The notes beneath the pieces were generated by a model. The model had not been told where the DNA came from, did not search any database, and was given only the letters and a program-made list of their open reading frames with translations. A stretch of DNA of 34,775 bases from assembly GCA_015522685.1 (NCBI GenBank), contig WALU01000048.1:1-34775 (forward strand), read 5' to 3'. The DNA comes from Thermoproteota archaeon. GTDB lineage: Archaea > Korarchaeota > Korarchaeia > Korarchaeales > Korarchaeaceae. Shown piece after piece: positions 25,288 to 33,915 of the stretch; position 1 is the stretch's first letter; the number at the start of each line of letters is the position of its first letter. The position numbers and the translations under genes are program-made.

Positions 25288-25297
25288 TTTTTTATAT
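25288..25297 (+). promoter_or_regulatory. TATA-box promoter for the ribosomal protein cluster
   Basis: CTTTTTTATATC ends about 30 nt before ATG 25328, in an AT-rich 154-nt gap, and probably drives the L14-L24-S4e-L5 run. Confidence 0.55.
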
Positions 25298-25327
25298 CGG
25301 TCATCACCTTGGTGTTGAGGATGGTCT

Positions 25328-25753
25328 ATGTCAAGGGTAGCAAGGAGAAAGAAGATAGAAGGCGTAAAACCGAAAATCTCTAGAGGATTGCCAATAATGG
25401 CTAAGCTTAAATGCACAGATAATACTGGAGCTAAGGTACTCATGATAATTGGAGTTCAAGGATATAAGGGGCGGAAAGGTAGAATTCCATCCGCTAGCAT
25501 CGGGGATATGGTCCCCGTTGTCGTTAAGAGAGGAAAGTACGATCTAATGCATAAACCAGCAAAAGCCATCATTGTGAGGCAAAGGAAGCCCTATAGGCGG
25601 AAGAATGGACAGTGGATTATTTTCGAGGACAATGCTGCAGTACTAGTAGATGATGATGGCACTCCAAAGGGATCAGAGTTCCGTGGTCCTATCGCTAAGG
25701 AGGCGATAGAGAGATGGCCTATGCTAAGCGCCATCTCAGCTCAAGTGGTATGA
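25328..25753 (+). CDS. rpl14: 50S ribosomal protein L14 (uL14)
   Basis: A universal large-subunit protein at the subunit interface, also the docking site for aIF6. It has the signature [29 protein letters not shown] and ends in the usual ISAQVV. The 141 aa match the archaeal length. An own TATA box and the lack of S17 upstream make it the first gene of the cluster here. L24 follows after 15 nt. Confidence 0.97.
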   Translation: MSRVARRKKIEGVKPKISRGLPIMAKLKCTDNTGAKVLMIIGVQGYKGRKGRIPSASIGDMVPVVVKRGKYDLMHKPAKAIIVRQRKPYRRKNGQWIIFEDNAAVLVDDDGTPKGSEFRGPIAKEAIERWPMLSAISAQVV

Positions 25754-25768
25754 GCGTAAGGTGATCTA

Positions 25769-26290
25769 ATGAGAAGCATATCATATAAACCAAGCAAGCA
25801 GAGAAAATACCTGTATAATGCACCGTATCATCATAGAGGAAAAATAATGTCTGCTCCTCTATCTCCTGAGCTTAAAGGGAAATACGGGATAAGGTCTCTT
25901 CCCATTAGGAAAGGAGATAAAGTAAGAATTATTAGAGGAGACTACAGGGGAACTGAAGGGGAGGTTCTCAGTGTATTTAGGAAGAAATATAGAATAGCTA
26001 TAAAAGGGCTCACTAGAAAGAAAACGGATGGAACTGAGATACCTATACCGATCCATCCATCAAAGGTTGTTATAACAAAGCCTAATTTAGGAGATAATGC
26101 TAGAAAGGACATCTTAGAAAGGAGAGGAGTTGAAGTAGAAGAGATTGAAGAGGAAGAAGCCGAAAAGGTGGAAGAGCCTTCAGAAGAGGAAGTGGAAGAG
26201 AGTCAAGAGGAGCCTACTGAAGAAGAGATTAATAAGAATGGAACGGAGGAAGATGAATATGGGAAAGATAGGAGGAAGCAGGCGCCTTAA
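25769..26290 (+). CDS. rpl24: 50S ribosomal protein L24 (uL24) with acidic C-terminal extension
   Basis: An assembly-initiating protein that binds the 5' domain of 23S rRNA. Residues 1-110 are the archaeal L24 core, with the KOW motif at [18 protein letters not shown] and the basic N-terminus [15 protein letters not shown]. Residues 118-160 add a Glu-rich tail ([20 protein letters not shown]), longer than most archaeal L24 proteins. An AGGTGATC site 8 nt before the ATG is near-perfect. The last 32 bases overlap the start of S4e in another frame. Confidence 0.96.
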   Translation: MRSISYKPSKQRKYLYNAPYHHRGKIMSAPLSPELKGKYGIRSLPIRKGDKVRIIRGDYRGTEGEVLSVFRKKYRIAIKGLTRKKTDGTEIPIPIHPSKVVITKPNLGDNARKDILERRGVEVEEIEEEEAEKVEEPSEEEVEESQEEPTEEEINKNGTEEDEYGKDRRKQAP

Positions 26291-26981
26291 GAGGCTTGCA
26301 GCTCCTGGATACTGGCCTATGGCCAAGAGAGAAAAGACTTGGGTTGCTAAGCCAAATCCTGGGCCTCATCCCTTGGACCAAGGCCTTCCACTACTCATGA
26401 TAATCAGGGATGTTTTAGAACTCGCAACAACAGCTAGAGAAGCTAAGAAGATATTATATATGAAGAAAGTAAGGGTGGACGGTAAGCCAAGGTATATTCC
26501 TAGATATCAAGTTGGATTGATGGATATCATATCAATACCTGATTTAGGAAAGCATTATAGAATGGTACCAGATCCCTATAGATTCCTTAAACCATTAGAG
26601 ATCCCTGAAAGCGAAGCTAATATAAAGGCAGTTAAAGTAATAGGCAAGAGAACTATAAAGAAAAGTAAAATCCAAGTCACTACGCACGACGCTAGGAACT
26701 TCATAATGGATCCTAATTCAGAACTGGCCAAATCTGTAAGGGTTGGCCATTCTCTCCTGATAAAAGTGCCTTCCCAGGAGATAAAAGCGGTTCTACCACT
26801 TGAAGTAGGCGCAGTTGGATTGATGGATAGAGGCAGGATGGCAGGACATGTAGGAATAATCAAAGAAATGGCTGAATTCATAGAGCTACAAGATCTAGAT
26901 GATCCGAATTTGAAATATAGAGGTATATCTAAGAACATACTGATAGTTGGCAAGGAGAAGCCGGCAATAAAGGTGAGATGA
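26259..26981 (+). CDS. rps4e: 30S ribosomal protein S4e
   Basis: An archaeal/eukaryotic small-subunit protein of 240 aa. The start [16 protein letters not shown] is canonical, followed by the S4-like RNA-binding domain ([16 protein letters not shown]), the S4e central domain and a C-terminal KOW segment (GHVGIIKEM). The frame is open upstream to 26145, but this is the shadow of the L24 acidic tail; GGAGGA at 26245-26250 positions ribosomes on ATG 26259. Confidence 0.97.
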   Translation: MGKIGGSRRLKRLAAPGYWPMAKREKTWVAKPNPGPHPLDQGLPLLMIIRDVLELATTAREAKKILYMKKVRVDGKPRYIPRYQVGLMDIISIPDLGKHYRMVPDPYRFLKPLEIPESEANIKAVKVIGKRTIKKSKIQVTTHDARNFIMDPNSELAKSVRVGHSLLIKVPSQEIKAVLPLEVGAVGLMDRGRMAGHVGIIKEMAEFIELQDLDDPNLKYRGISKNILIVGKEKPAIKVR

Positions 26982-26985
26982 TCTC

Positions 26986-27546
26986 ATGATAAGCGAGTTA
27001 GCCGAGACGATAGAAAACAGGTGGGGAAGCAATCCAATGCTCATGCCTAGGGTGATGTCTGTTACTTTAAGTATAGCAGTAGGAAGAGGCGGTGAGGTTC
27101 TGCTTAGAGCTAGCAGAGTACTAGAGGAGCTTACTGGACAGAAACCGGTGCAAAGAAGAGCTAAGAGAACTATAAGAGAATTTGGTATAAGGAGGGGGGA
27201 GCCAATAGCTGTGACCGTAACTGTAAGAGGGAAAAAAGCTGTGAAGCTCCTTGATAGAGTAGCTAACGCTGTAGATCGAAGGATAAAAGCTAGTGCCTTT
27301 GATGAATTTGGGAACTTTGCTTTTGGTATAAAGGAGCATATAGAGATCCCAGGAGTTAGATACAAGGCAGATATAGGCATATTCGGGATGGATGTGATAG
27401 TGACAATGGGAAGAGCTGGCTATAGAGTTGCTAAGAGGAGAGTGAAGAGAGGTAGGATACCTAAGAGACATAGGCTCAATAAGGAGGAATCTAAGGTATT
27501 TGCGGAAAAGTACTTAAAGCTGAATCTCATATCTGATAGCGAGTAG
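26986..27546 (+). CDS. rpl5: 50S ribosomal protein L5 (uL5)
   Basis: This protein binds 5S rRNA and contacts P-site tRNA. Family hallmarks are NPMLMPRVMSVTLSIAVG at the N-terminus, LEELTGQKPVQRRAKRTIREFGIRRGEP, and IEIPGVRYKADIGIFGMDV. It is 186 aa, usual for archaea. It starts 4 nt after the S4e stop, within the operon. Confidence 0.97.
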   Translation: MISELAETIENRWGSNPMLMPRVMSVTLSIAVGRGGEVLLRASRVLEELTGQKPVQRRAKRTIREFGIRRGEPIAVTVTVRGKKAVKLLDRVANAVDRRIKASAFDEFGNFAFGIKEHIEIPGVRYKADIGIFGMDVIVTMGRAGYRVAKRRVKRGRIPKRHRLNKEESKVFAEKYLKLNLISDSE

Positions 27547-27555
27547 GTGAAGAAA

Positions 27556-27720
27556 ATGGCAAAGCCAAGGAGGAAGGTTAGAACAAAGGGGAAAGGTATC
27601 TACGTATGTAAAAGATGCGGAAGAACCGGAAAGGGGATAATTCGGAAGTATAACCTCTACCTTTGCAGACAGTGCTTTCTTGAGGTAGCTCCTCTGATGG
27701 GATGGAAAAAATATGAATGA
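27556..27720 (+). CDS. rps14: 30S ribosomal protein S14, zinc-binding type (uS14)
   Basis: A 54-aa protein, found by reading the gap between L5 and S8. It has the zinc ribbon CKRC ... CRQC ([36 protein letters not shown]) and the basic start [20 protein letters not shown] site is just before the ATG. The place between L5 and S8 is conserved in bacteria and archaea. Confidence 0.96.
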   Translation: MAKPRRKVRTKGKGIYVCKRCGRTGKGIIRKYNLYLCRQCFLEVAPLMGWKKYE

Positions 27721-27729
27721 GATGATCTC

Positions 27730-28122
27730 ATGGCAAGACTAGATCTTTTAGCTGATGCTATGAGTACCCTAACTAATGCTTCTCGGGTCGGTAAGAGAGA
27801 AGCAGTAATTAACGCTGCTTCAAAGCTGGTAGGTAAGGTGCTTAAAATACTTGAGGAGGAAGGGTACATAAAGGAACTTGAATATATAGATGATGGTAGA
27901 GCAGGAAAGTACAGAGTTGAACTGAGTGGAAGGATAAACAGAGCGGGAGTTATAAAGCCTAGGTTCTCTGTCAAGAAAGATGAATTTCTGTACTGGGAGA
28001 AGATACACTTACCTGCAGAGAATGTTGGTGTACTAGTAGTTTCTACTAATTACGGTATTATGAGTCATAGAGAAGCCAAAAGAAGAGGACTGGGAGGAAT
28101 TCTCTTAGCTTATTGTTACTGA
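27730..28122 (+). CDS. rps8: 30S ribosomal protein S8 (uS8)
   Basis: A central-domain 16S rRNA-binding protein of 130 aa. It starts with LLADAMSTLTNASRVGKREA and ends with the conserved STNYGIMSHREAKRRGLGG and a final LLAYCY, as in archaeal members. It begins 9 nt after S14. Confidence 0.97.
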   Translation: MARLDLLADAMSTLTNASRVGKREAVINAASKLVGKVLKILEEEGYIKELEYIDDGRAGKYRVELSGRINRAGVIKPRFSVKKDEFLYWEKIHLPAENVGVLVVSTNYGIMSHREAKRRGLGGILLAYCY

Positions 28123-28155
28123 GCAAAGTGAAATGAATATGAATGGGTGATTGCA

Positions 28156-28707
28156 ATGGCTAAGTATCCTAAAGTTATAACTCAGGTTCAGGAAGCTGAA
28201 ATTCCCATATTGGAAGGGGTGGAAGTTGAAGTAGAGGGAACTAAGGTGAAGGTAAAGGGACCGAAGGGATCCTTGGAGAAAGAATTTCATAAAGATTTAG
28301 TTGAGATAGTGAAGGAAAAAGAAAAAATAAAAATAAGGGTTTATGGTAAAAGAAAATTTCATTATGCATATCTAGGCACGGTATCTTCACACATAAGGAA
28401 CCTAATGAAGGGCGTTACTGAGGGATTTTCCAAGGAGATGATCATAGTATATGCTCACTTTCCAATGAGAGTGGAAGTGAATGATAAAAATAAACTTGTC
28501 AAAATATCTAACTTCTTAGGCGAGAGGGCTCCCAGATATGCTAAAATAGTTGGAGAAACAAAAGTGAGAGTAGAAGGAGATAGGGTATATATAGAAGGAA
28601 TCTCAAAGGAGGATGTAGGTCAGACTACTGCCAATATAAAGCAGGCCACTAGGATAAAGGGTAAGGATCCAAGAGTATTTATGGACGGTATTTATGTGGT
28701 GAAGTAA
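28156..28707 (+). CDS. rpl6: 50S ribosomal protein L6 (uL6)
   Basis: A large-subunit protein near the GTPase centre, with two similar domains: VEVEVEGTKVKVKGPKGSL first and VKISNFLGERAPRYAKI second. The C-terminus GKDPRVFMDGIYVV is typical. I use ATG 28156 (183 aa), with a GGGTGAT site 4-10 nt upstream; the in-frame GTG at 28147 overlaps that site and is unlikely. Confidence 0.97.
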   Translation: MAKYPKVITQVQEAEIPILEGVEVEVEGTKVKVKGPKGSLEKEFHKDLVEIVKEKEKIKIRVYGKRKFHYAYLGTVSSHIRNLMKGVTEGFSKEMIIVYAHFPMRVEVNDKNKLVKISNFLGERAPRYAKIVGETKVRVEGDRVYIEGISKEDVGQTTANIKQATRIKGKDPRVFMDGIYVVK

Positions 28708-28708
28708 T

Positions 28709-29116
28709 ATGGTTAAATCTATTAATGATGCTAAGGAAAATAAGAAACTCTTAGAAAGATTAAAAAAGAAAAAACCAGTATTCATAAATTTGGCTAGGTA
28801 TTGGAGAAAAGGGGCCGTCAAGAGCTGGAGGAAGCCTCGCGGAATAGATAATAAGCAAAGGCTTAAGCTAAAAAGTAGGCCGAAAAATCCTGTAATAGGA
28901 TATAAGAATCCTGAGAAAATAAGGGGACTTCACCCATCAGGCAGGAGGCCTGTGATTGTGCATAATGTGAAAGAACTGAGGAAAATGGCTCAGGAGCAAA
29001 AAATTGCTCTTATATATATAGCAGGAGGCGTTGGGGCTCGAAAAAGGGAGAAAATTCAAGAAGAAGCTGAAAAACTTGGTTTAGTTATAGCCAACAGGAA
29101 GGTGAAGATAGAATGA
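28709..29116 (+). CDS. rpl32e: 50S ribosomal protein L32e
   Basis: An archaeal/eukaryotic protein of 135 aa. Recognisable stretches are ARYWRKGAVKSWRKPRGIDN, KSRPKNPVIGYKNPEKIRGL and HPSGRRPVIVHNVKEL. It starts one base after the L6 stop, and its own stop overlaps the L19e ATG in ATGA. Confidence 0.97.
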   Translation: MVKSINDAKENKKLLERLKKKKPVFINLARYWRKGAVKSWRKPRGIDNKQRLKLKSRPKNPVIGYKNPEKIRGLHPSGRRPVIVHNVKELRKMAQEQKIALIYIAGGVGARKREKIQEEAEKLGLVIANRKVKIE

Positions 29117-29538
29117 AGTTAGATTACCAGAAGAAACTTGCTGCTAAAGTATATGGTGTAGGACTAGATAGAGTTAAGCTCGATCCTGATAAAGTGGATA
29201 TAATATCAGAAGCGATAACCAGAAGCGATATAAAGAGGCTCATAAGATCTAGAGCAATTAAGATATTGCCAAAGAGAGGTACCAGCAGAGCTAGGTCAAG
29301 AGAAAAACCCAAGAGAAAGGGGCTTGGAAGGAGAAGGGGAGGAAAATATTCAAGACTTTCCAGAAAGAGCAGATGGATAACTAAGGTCAGGGCTCTCAGA
29401 AGGGAACTTAAGGATATGAAGGAGAAGGGAATAGTTGATATAAAGACGTATAGATATCTCTATAGGAGATTATCTAGATTCGAGAGCACAGCTCATCTAA
29501 GGTCTTATGTAATAAGAGAGGTGCAGAAAGGTGGCTAG
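29113..29538 (+). CDS. rpl19e: 50S ribosomal protein L19e
   Basis: An archaeal/eukaryotic protein of 141 aa that forms an inter-subunit bridge. It begins DYQKKLAAKVYGVGLDRV and contains the very basic GTSRARSREKPKRKGLGRRR. It overlaps L32e by 4 bases and L18 by 8, so it sits in a coupled run. Confidence 0.97.
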   Translation: MKLDYQKKLAAKVYGVGLDRVKLDPDKVDIISEAITRSDIKRLIRSRAIKILPKRGTSRARSREKPKRKGLGRRRGGKYSRLSRKSRWITKVRALRRELKDMKEKGIVDIKTYRYLYRRLSRFESTAHLRSYVIREVQKGG

Positions 29539-30136
29539 ATCAGGAAGGTATAAGGTAAAGTTCAGGAGAAGGAGAGAAGGTAAAACAAATTATAAGAAGA
29601 GGCTGGCTCTTCTTAAGAGTGGTAAGCTGAGAGTTGTTATCAGGAGAACAAATAGGTATATAATAGTTCAGTTCATGAAATTCAAGCCAGAAGGAGATGA
29701 AGTAGTAGCTCAAGCATACTCCAAGGAACTAAATAAGTTTGGATGGATCTACGGTAGCAAGAACCTACCGGCTGCTTATTTAACAGGATACTTAGCTGGA
29801 CTTAGAGCCAAAAGCAAGGGGATAAATGAGACTGTGCTTGATATAGGCAGATTCCCTTCTACAAAAGGTTCTAAAATTTATGCTGCTCTTAAAGGAGTAT
29901 TAGATGCTGGGATAGAGGTACCACATTCTCCTGACATTTTGCCCAGTGAGGAGCGAATAAAAGGGGAACATATAGCCTCCTGGGCTTCCTCTCTAAAGGT
30001 CGGAAATGAAGAGCTCTATAAAAAGCAGTTCTCTCTATATCTTAGCAAAGGAGCCAATCCAGAACTGATATCCGAATTCATGGAGAAAGTTTTCTCTCAG
30101 GTAGAGCAAGCCTTCAATATCAATAGAGAGAGTTAA
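29531..30136 (+). CDS. rpl18: 50S ribosomal protein L18 (uL18)
   Basis: This protein binds 5S rRNA together with L5. The 201 aa are of the long archaeal/eukaryotic L5-type: KVKFRRRREGKTNYKKRLAL at the N-terminus, then AAYLTGYLAGLRAKSKG and LDAGIEVPHSPDILPSEERI. The start is GTG 29531, inside the end of L19e, with AGAGAGG upstream. Confidence 0.96.
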   Translation: MARSGRYKVKFRRRREGKTNYKKRLALLKSGKLRVVIRRTNRYIIVQFMKFKPEGDEVVAQAYSKELNKFGWIYGSKNLPAAYLTGYLAGLRAKSKGINETVLDIGRFPSTKGSKIYAALKGVLDAGIEVPHSPDILPSEERIKGEHIASWASSLKVGNEELYKKQFSLYLSKGANPELISEFMEKVFSQVEQAFNINRES

Positions 30137-30167
30137 ATAGGTTTATTGTTCATGGAGGTTGAGAGAA

Positions 30168-30812
30168 ATGTCAACAGGAGGTAGTTCTGGAACAGGACTT
30201 GAGAGATCTTGGACTCCAAAAACTAGAGTAGGCAGACTCGTAGCTGAAGGAAGGATAAAGAGCATAGATGAGATCCTTAGGAGAGGTATACCAATACAGG
30301 AACCTGAAATTGTGGATACTCTTATTCCTGGACTTAAAGAGGAGATAATAGGAGTGAGAAGAGTCCAAAGGCAAACTGATGCAGGAGAAATGACACAGCT
30401 AAGAATCGTAGCTGCAATTGGAGATGGCATGAGTTATGTAGGCGTGGGAAAAGGTAAGGGAAAGGAGTTCAGGATGTCTCTAGCAGATGCCATCAGAAAC
30501 GCTAAGATAAATGTAGTTAAGGTCAAGAAAGGATGTGGATCTTGGGAATGTAGATGTGGTAGGCCTCATTCTATACCAACAACCGTCTCAGGAGCTTCTG
30601 GTTCAGTTAGGGTTACTTTAATGCCTGCTCCAAGGAAGTTAGGTATAGTTGGTAATGAAACGGCTAAGGTAATCCTCAGCCTTGGAGGCCTCCAAGATGT
30701 TAGGGTATTCTCTAAGGGCCAAACTAAGAATAGGATGAATTACGCCTTTGCGATACACAATGCTCTCTGGAAACTTCTTCTAATGACTCTTCCTCAGGAT
30801 TGGAAATTATAA
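30168..30812 (+). CDS. rps5: 30S ribosomal protein S5 (uS5)
   Basis: A decoding-fidelity protein of the small subunit, 214 aa in its archaeal form. The S5 N-terminal RNA-binding domain is GVRRVQRQTDAGEMTQLRIV with VGVGKGKGKEFRMSLADAI; the C-terminal domain has AKVILSLGGLQDVRV. ATG 30168 has GGAGG 9 nt upstream; the in-frame TTG at 30159 is too close to this site. Confidence 0.97.
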   Translation: MSTGGSSGTGLERSWTPKTRVGRLVAEGRIKSIDEILRRGIPIQEPEIVDTLIPGLKEEIIGVRRVQRQTDAGEMTQLRIVAAIGDGMSYVGVGKGKGKEFRMSLADAIRNAKINVVKVKKGCGSWECRCGRPHSIPTTVSGASGSVRVTLMPAPRKLGIVGNETAKVILSLGGLQDVRVFSKGQTKNRMNYAFAIHNALWKLLLMTLPQDWKL

Positions 30813-30820
30813 TCCAAAGC

Positions 30821-30829
30821 ATTTTTATT
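30821..30829 (+). promoter_or_regulatory. Internal TATA-like promoter before rpl30
   Basis: ATTTTTATT lies in the 60-100-nt gap after S5. With the usual spacing, transcription would begin near 30850, just before the leader hairpin at 30856-30896. It could give L30-L15-secY a transcript of their own. Confidence 0.4.
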
Positions 30830-30855
30830 CCTCTTAATCTGAACTAAAAAGAGGT

Positions 30856-30896
30856 GCGCATTCGTTAGGCGTGAGTACGCTCGATGCCGGATGCGC
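30856..30896 (+). promoter_or_regulatory. Structured 5' leader (two-stem hairpin) upstream of rpl30
   Basis: GCGCATTCG (30856-30864) pairs with CGGATGCGC (30888-30896) over nine pairs, one of them G-T. Inside, GCGT (30869-30872) pairs with ACGC (30877-30880) around GAGT. The element is GC-rich in an AT-rich gap and lies between a TATA-like box and the likely start of L30. It could be a binding site for a ribosomal protein or another leader control element; this is inference. Confidence 0.45.
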
Positions 30897-30909
30897 CCAT
30901 TTAGAGGTG

Positions 30910-31395
30910 ATGAGTTTGGAAGAGGCCCCTCTAATGGCTGTGGTTAGAATTAGAGGTAGAATTGATATAAAGCCTGACATCAGATATACGCTTGATATGC
31001 TTCATATTAAAAGGAAATTTTGGGCGACTATAGTACCTCTGACACCTTCTTACAAGGGGATGTTGTATAAAGTGAAGGATTACACTACCTATGGAGAAAT
31101 AGATAGAGAAACATTAGAAAAGATCCTGAGGAGTAGAGCTGAATTATCTGATGGAGGGAAGCTAACTGATGAGTGGCTTAGGAATAATGCAGAATTTGAT
31201 AGTATCAGTGAATTCGCTGACGCTATCATCTCTGGGAAGGTGGGTATTCATAAATTAAAGTGGATTAATCCTTGTTTCAGACTTACCCCTCCAAAAGGTG
31301 GTTTTAAGAAATCCACTAAAAGATCATGGAACAATGGCGGGGAATTGGGTTATAGAGGAATAGAGATAGATAAGCTTCTAAGGAGGATGATATAA
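30910..31395 (+). CDS. rpl30: 50S ribosomal protein L30 (uL30)
   Basis: The archaeal long L30: APLMAVVRIRGRIDIKPDIR, the LHIKRKFWATIVPLTPSYKGML core, and a C-terminal extension with FRLTPPKGGFKKSTKRSWNNGGELGYRG. The frame opens at GTG 30871, but that codon lies in the loop of a strong hairpin and the residues it adds are not family-like. ATG 30910 or TTG 30916, the latter 6 nt after GAGGTG (30904-30909), are better starts. L15 begins on its last base. Confidence 0.95.
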   Translation: MSLEEAPLMAVVRIRGRIDIKPDIRYTLDMLHIKRKFWATIVPLTPSYKGMLYKVKDYTTYGEIDRETLEKILRSRAELSDGGKLTDEWLRNNAEFDSISEFADAIISGKVGIHKLKWINPCFRLTPPKGGFKKSTKRSWNNGGELGYRGIEIDKLLRRMI

Positions 31396-31850
31396 TGCGA
31401 ACCATACCTAGGAGAGAGAAAAAGAGTAGAAAGCTCAGAGGTCATAGGCTTCATGGTTATGGTCAGCAGAGGCAGCACAGGAGGAGTGGGAGGCAGGGAG
31501 GGTTTGGTAAAGCAGGAGTTAAGAAGCATCTATGGACTTGGATAACTGCCCATGAGCCTGATTACTTTGGAAGAGGTAGAAGAGGGTTTAAGAGACCTAG
31601 AGCTGTTATTAGAGAAAGAAAAACGATAAATGTAGGAGAACTGGAGAAAATGATCCCTTATTTAACGACTCTCGGCTGTGCTAAAGAGGAGAATGGTAAG
31701 ATAGAGGTGAACTTGGATGAAGCGGGGTATGATAAACTGCTAGGAAGAGGTAGCATAAAGATCCCCCTAATTGTGAGGGTAAGAGTTGCTAGTAAGAATG
31801 CTATCAGGAAACTTAAGGAAGTAGGTGGTTCTATAGCTATCACATCCTAG
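31395..31850 (+). CDS. rpl15: 50S ribosomal protein L15 (uL15)
   Basis: A late-assembly protein of 151 aa that links rRNA domains. It has the Gly/Arg-rich N-terminus KLRGHRLHGYGQQRQHRRSG and GGFGKAGVKKHLWTW, then an L15e/L18e-type globular domain closing with LKEVGGSIAITS. The ATG overlaps the L30 stop by one base. secY follows after an AGGAGGGG site. Confidence 0.97.
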   Translation: MRTIPRREKKSRKLRGHRLHGYGQQRQHRRSGRQGGFGKAGVKKHLWTWITAHEPDYFGRGRRGFKRPRAVIRERKTINVGELEKMIPYLTTLGCAKEENGKIEVNLDEAGYDKLLGRGSIKIPLIVRVRVASKNAIRKLKEVGGSIAITS

Positions 31851-31865
31851 AGGAGGGGAATATTA

Positions 31866-33269
31866 ATGAGCTGGATCAGGGAGATAACCGCTAAAATCAA
31901 TAAAGTTATACCAGAAGTGGAGAAACCTAAGCAGACACCTTCTCTAAAAGAGAAGATGATATGGACCGGCATAGTTCTCCTTGTTTACTTCTTCCTAACT
32001 GAGGTTCCCCTCTATGGAGTTCCTAGGGGAGGACTGGATTTCCTGGCCCAGCTCAGGATAATATTTGCTGGCGCCCAGGGGAGCATTGTTGAGCTCGGGA
32101 TAGGGCCAATCGTAACAGCGGGTATAGTTTTGGAACTATTAGTAGGTAGTAAGATTGTTCAACTCGATCTAACTGATCCAGAGGACAGAAAGTTCTTCCA
32201 GGAAGCGGAGAGAGTAGCAGCAATATTTTTCATATTATTCGAAGTATCAGCTTATACTCTCGGTGGAAGGTTCGGAAACCTCACAACAAATCAGGCACTG
32301 TTAGCTATAACTCAACTCTCACTAGGTAGCTTCTTATTAATGATGCTTGATGATTTAACAAGTAAATGGGGGATAGGTAGTGGTATAAGCCTCTTCATAT
32401 TAGCTGGTGTGGCACAGAGGGTTATCTGGGGAACTTTATCTCCAGCAGTAGAGAAGCAATCTGGAAGGTATGTCGGCGTTATACCCGCTCTTCTCACCGA
32501 AGGGATAGGAGCTCTATATAGAGGAGCGCTTCCCGATCTTCTTGGACTTATAGCAACATTTGTCGTATTCATAGCAGTGGTATGGGCTTATGAAATTAAG
32601 GTAAATATACCCATAGCCCATGCTCTCTATGGCGGATATAGAACTAAGTATCCCATAAGGCTCCTTTACGTAAGCAATGTCCCTATTATATTCGCTGCTG
32701 CTCTCCTAGGAGACGTTAATATAATGGCCAAGATTATGTGGGTTAGATTTGGAGCTAATCCTCAGGGCTGGGTTAAGTACCTAGTAGATATCATGGGCAA
32801 GTTCGAAGCCGACCCCATAACGGGAAGTGTAGTACCTGTATCAGGGTTGGCTTACTATCTCACGACACCTAGGGGGCCAAGTGTTCTAGTTCAAGATCCA
32901 CTGAGGGCGCTAATATATCTAGCAACACTTGTCGGAGCGAGCGTCGTTTTCGCAAAGGTATGGGTAATGACTTCGGGTATGGATCCAAGGTCTGTAAGTG
33001 AGCAGCTTGTTGGTCAAGGGATAGTTGTTCCTGGCAGGAGATCTTCTGTTAGGATAATAGCTAGGACAATAGAGAGCTACATAGAGGCAGTTACATATCT
33101 TGGAGGCTTTATAGTTGGACTGCTAGCAGCACTAGCAGATTTCTCAGGAGCTTTAGGGACAGGAAGCGGGATATTACTCGCTGTTACTATAGTTGCTGGC
33201 TTCTATGAGACACTCATGCGTGAACGTGCGTTAGAGATGTATCCAAGACTTAAGAGATTTATAGGGTGA
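31866..33269 (+). CDS. secY: Protein translocase subunit SecY (Sec61 alpha)
   Basis: The pore subunit of the Sec translocon, with ten membrane helices. Sequence marks are an N-terminal amphipathic region, TM1 from MIWTGIVLLVYFFLTEVPLYG, the plug/TM2 region with VELGIGPIVTAGIVLELLVG, and the cytosolic loops that dock ribosomes (YRTKYPIRLLYVSNVPI; GMDPRSVSEQLVGQGIVVPG). The length of 467 aa is archaeal. AGGAGG at 31851-31856 is 9 nt before the ATG. It follows L15, as in nearly all prokaryotes, but no adenylate kinase gene follows. Confidence 0.98.
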   Translation: MSWIREITAKINKVIPEVEKPKQTPSLKEKMIWTGIVLLVYFFLTEVPLYGVPRGGLDFLAQLRIIFAGAQGSIVELGIGPIVTAGIVLELLVGSKIVQLDLTDPEDRKFFQEAERVAAIFFILFEVSAYTLGGRFGNLTTNQALLAITQLSLGSFLLMMLDDLTSKWGIGSGISLFILAGVAQRVIWGTLSPAVEKQSGRYVGVIPALLTEGIGALYRGALPDLLGLIATFVVFIAVVWAYEIKVNIPIAHALYGGYRTKYPIRLLYVSNVPIIFAAALLGDVNIMAKIMWVRFGANPQGWVKYLVDIMGKFEADPITGSVVPVSGLAYYLTTPRGPSVLVQDPLRALIYLATLVGASVVFAKVWVMTSGMDPRSVSEQLVGQGIVVPGRRSSVRIIARTIESYIEAVTYLGGFIVGLLAALADFSGALGTGSGILLAVTIVAGFYETLMRERALEMYPRLKRFIG

Positions 33270-33273
33270 TGAA

Positions 33274-33780
33274 ATGCTAGGACTAGAATGGATACTCTTC
33301 CCTCCAGGCTCTATAATATTCCTCACAGTGCTGGCCTTCGCAATAAGCTTAGCGATAATAATTCTAAACAAGAGGACTATAGATTACTCTAGATTGAGAG
33401 AACTTCAAAAGATAGTGAATGAATATACAAAGCTTCAAAGAGAATTTCTGAAAGATCCAGAGAACAAAAAGCTGAAAAGAAAAATGGATAGAATAAAACC
33501 CCAGTTTGATGCAGCGAGATCAGAGATGACTAAGATGAACATGAAGCCAATGCTTTACACGACCATACCAATACTTCTCATTTTCTGGGCACTAGGCAGC
33601 TTTTACTCAGAGATACCCGTATTGATATTGCCCTTTCCAATACCTTTCATAATGGGCTACTTTCATGGTAATAGCGCTCTTTCAGATCAGACACTTGGAT
33701 ACTTGGGCTACTATATAATAGCATCATACTTCTTCTCCCTAATCCTTCAGAAAATGTCAGGAACTTCTCTAACAGAATAA
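33274..33780 (+). CDS. DUF106 / EMC3-type membrane protein (YidC/Oxa1 superfamily)
   Basis: A 168-aa membrane protein: TM1 about 13-31, a cytosolic helical hairpin (about 35-85, rich in Lys/Arg/Glu: RLRELQKIVNEYTKLQREFL ...), then two further helices about 90-115 and 140-162. This is the layout of archaeal DUF106 proteins, distant relatives of YidC/Oxa1 and EMC3 that help insert membrane proteins. The gene 4 nt after secY is a conserved archaeal context, which matches that role. Confidence 0.9.
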   Translation: MLGLEWILFPPGSIIFLTVLAFAISLAIIILNKRTIDYSRLRELQKIVNEYTKLQREFLKDPENKKLKRKMDRIKPQFDAARSEMTKMNMKPMLYTTIPILLIFWALGSFYSEIPVLILPFPIPFIMGYFHGNSALSDQTLGYLGYYIIASYFFSLILQKMSGTSLTE

Positions 33781-33915
33781 CATTTCTTCCATAATCACTC
33801 ATTATTAAAAATGATTTCCAATTAATCTACTATAACGGCGCTATCTTGAAATTACACTCGAGAGTAAACATTAAGAATACAGATCTTCCTGTTACTCCTA
33901 GTCGCGGAGGTGCAG

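Noticed and set aside
25195-25383. 62-codon plus-strand frame ahead of L14
   Set aside because: It is AT-rich, overlaps the L14 promoter and N-terminus, and has no ribosome site.
30871-30909. Upstream start of L30 at GTG 30871
   Set aside because: The codon sits in a stable hairpin and the added residues (STLDAGCAHLEV) do not belong to the family.
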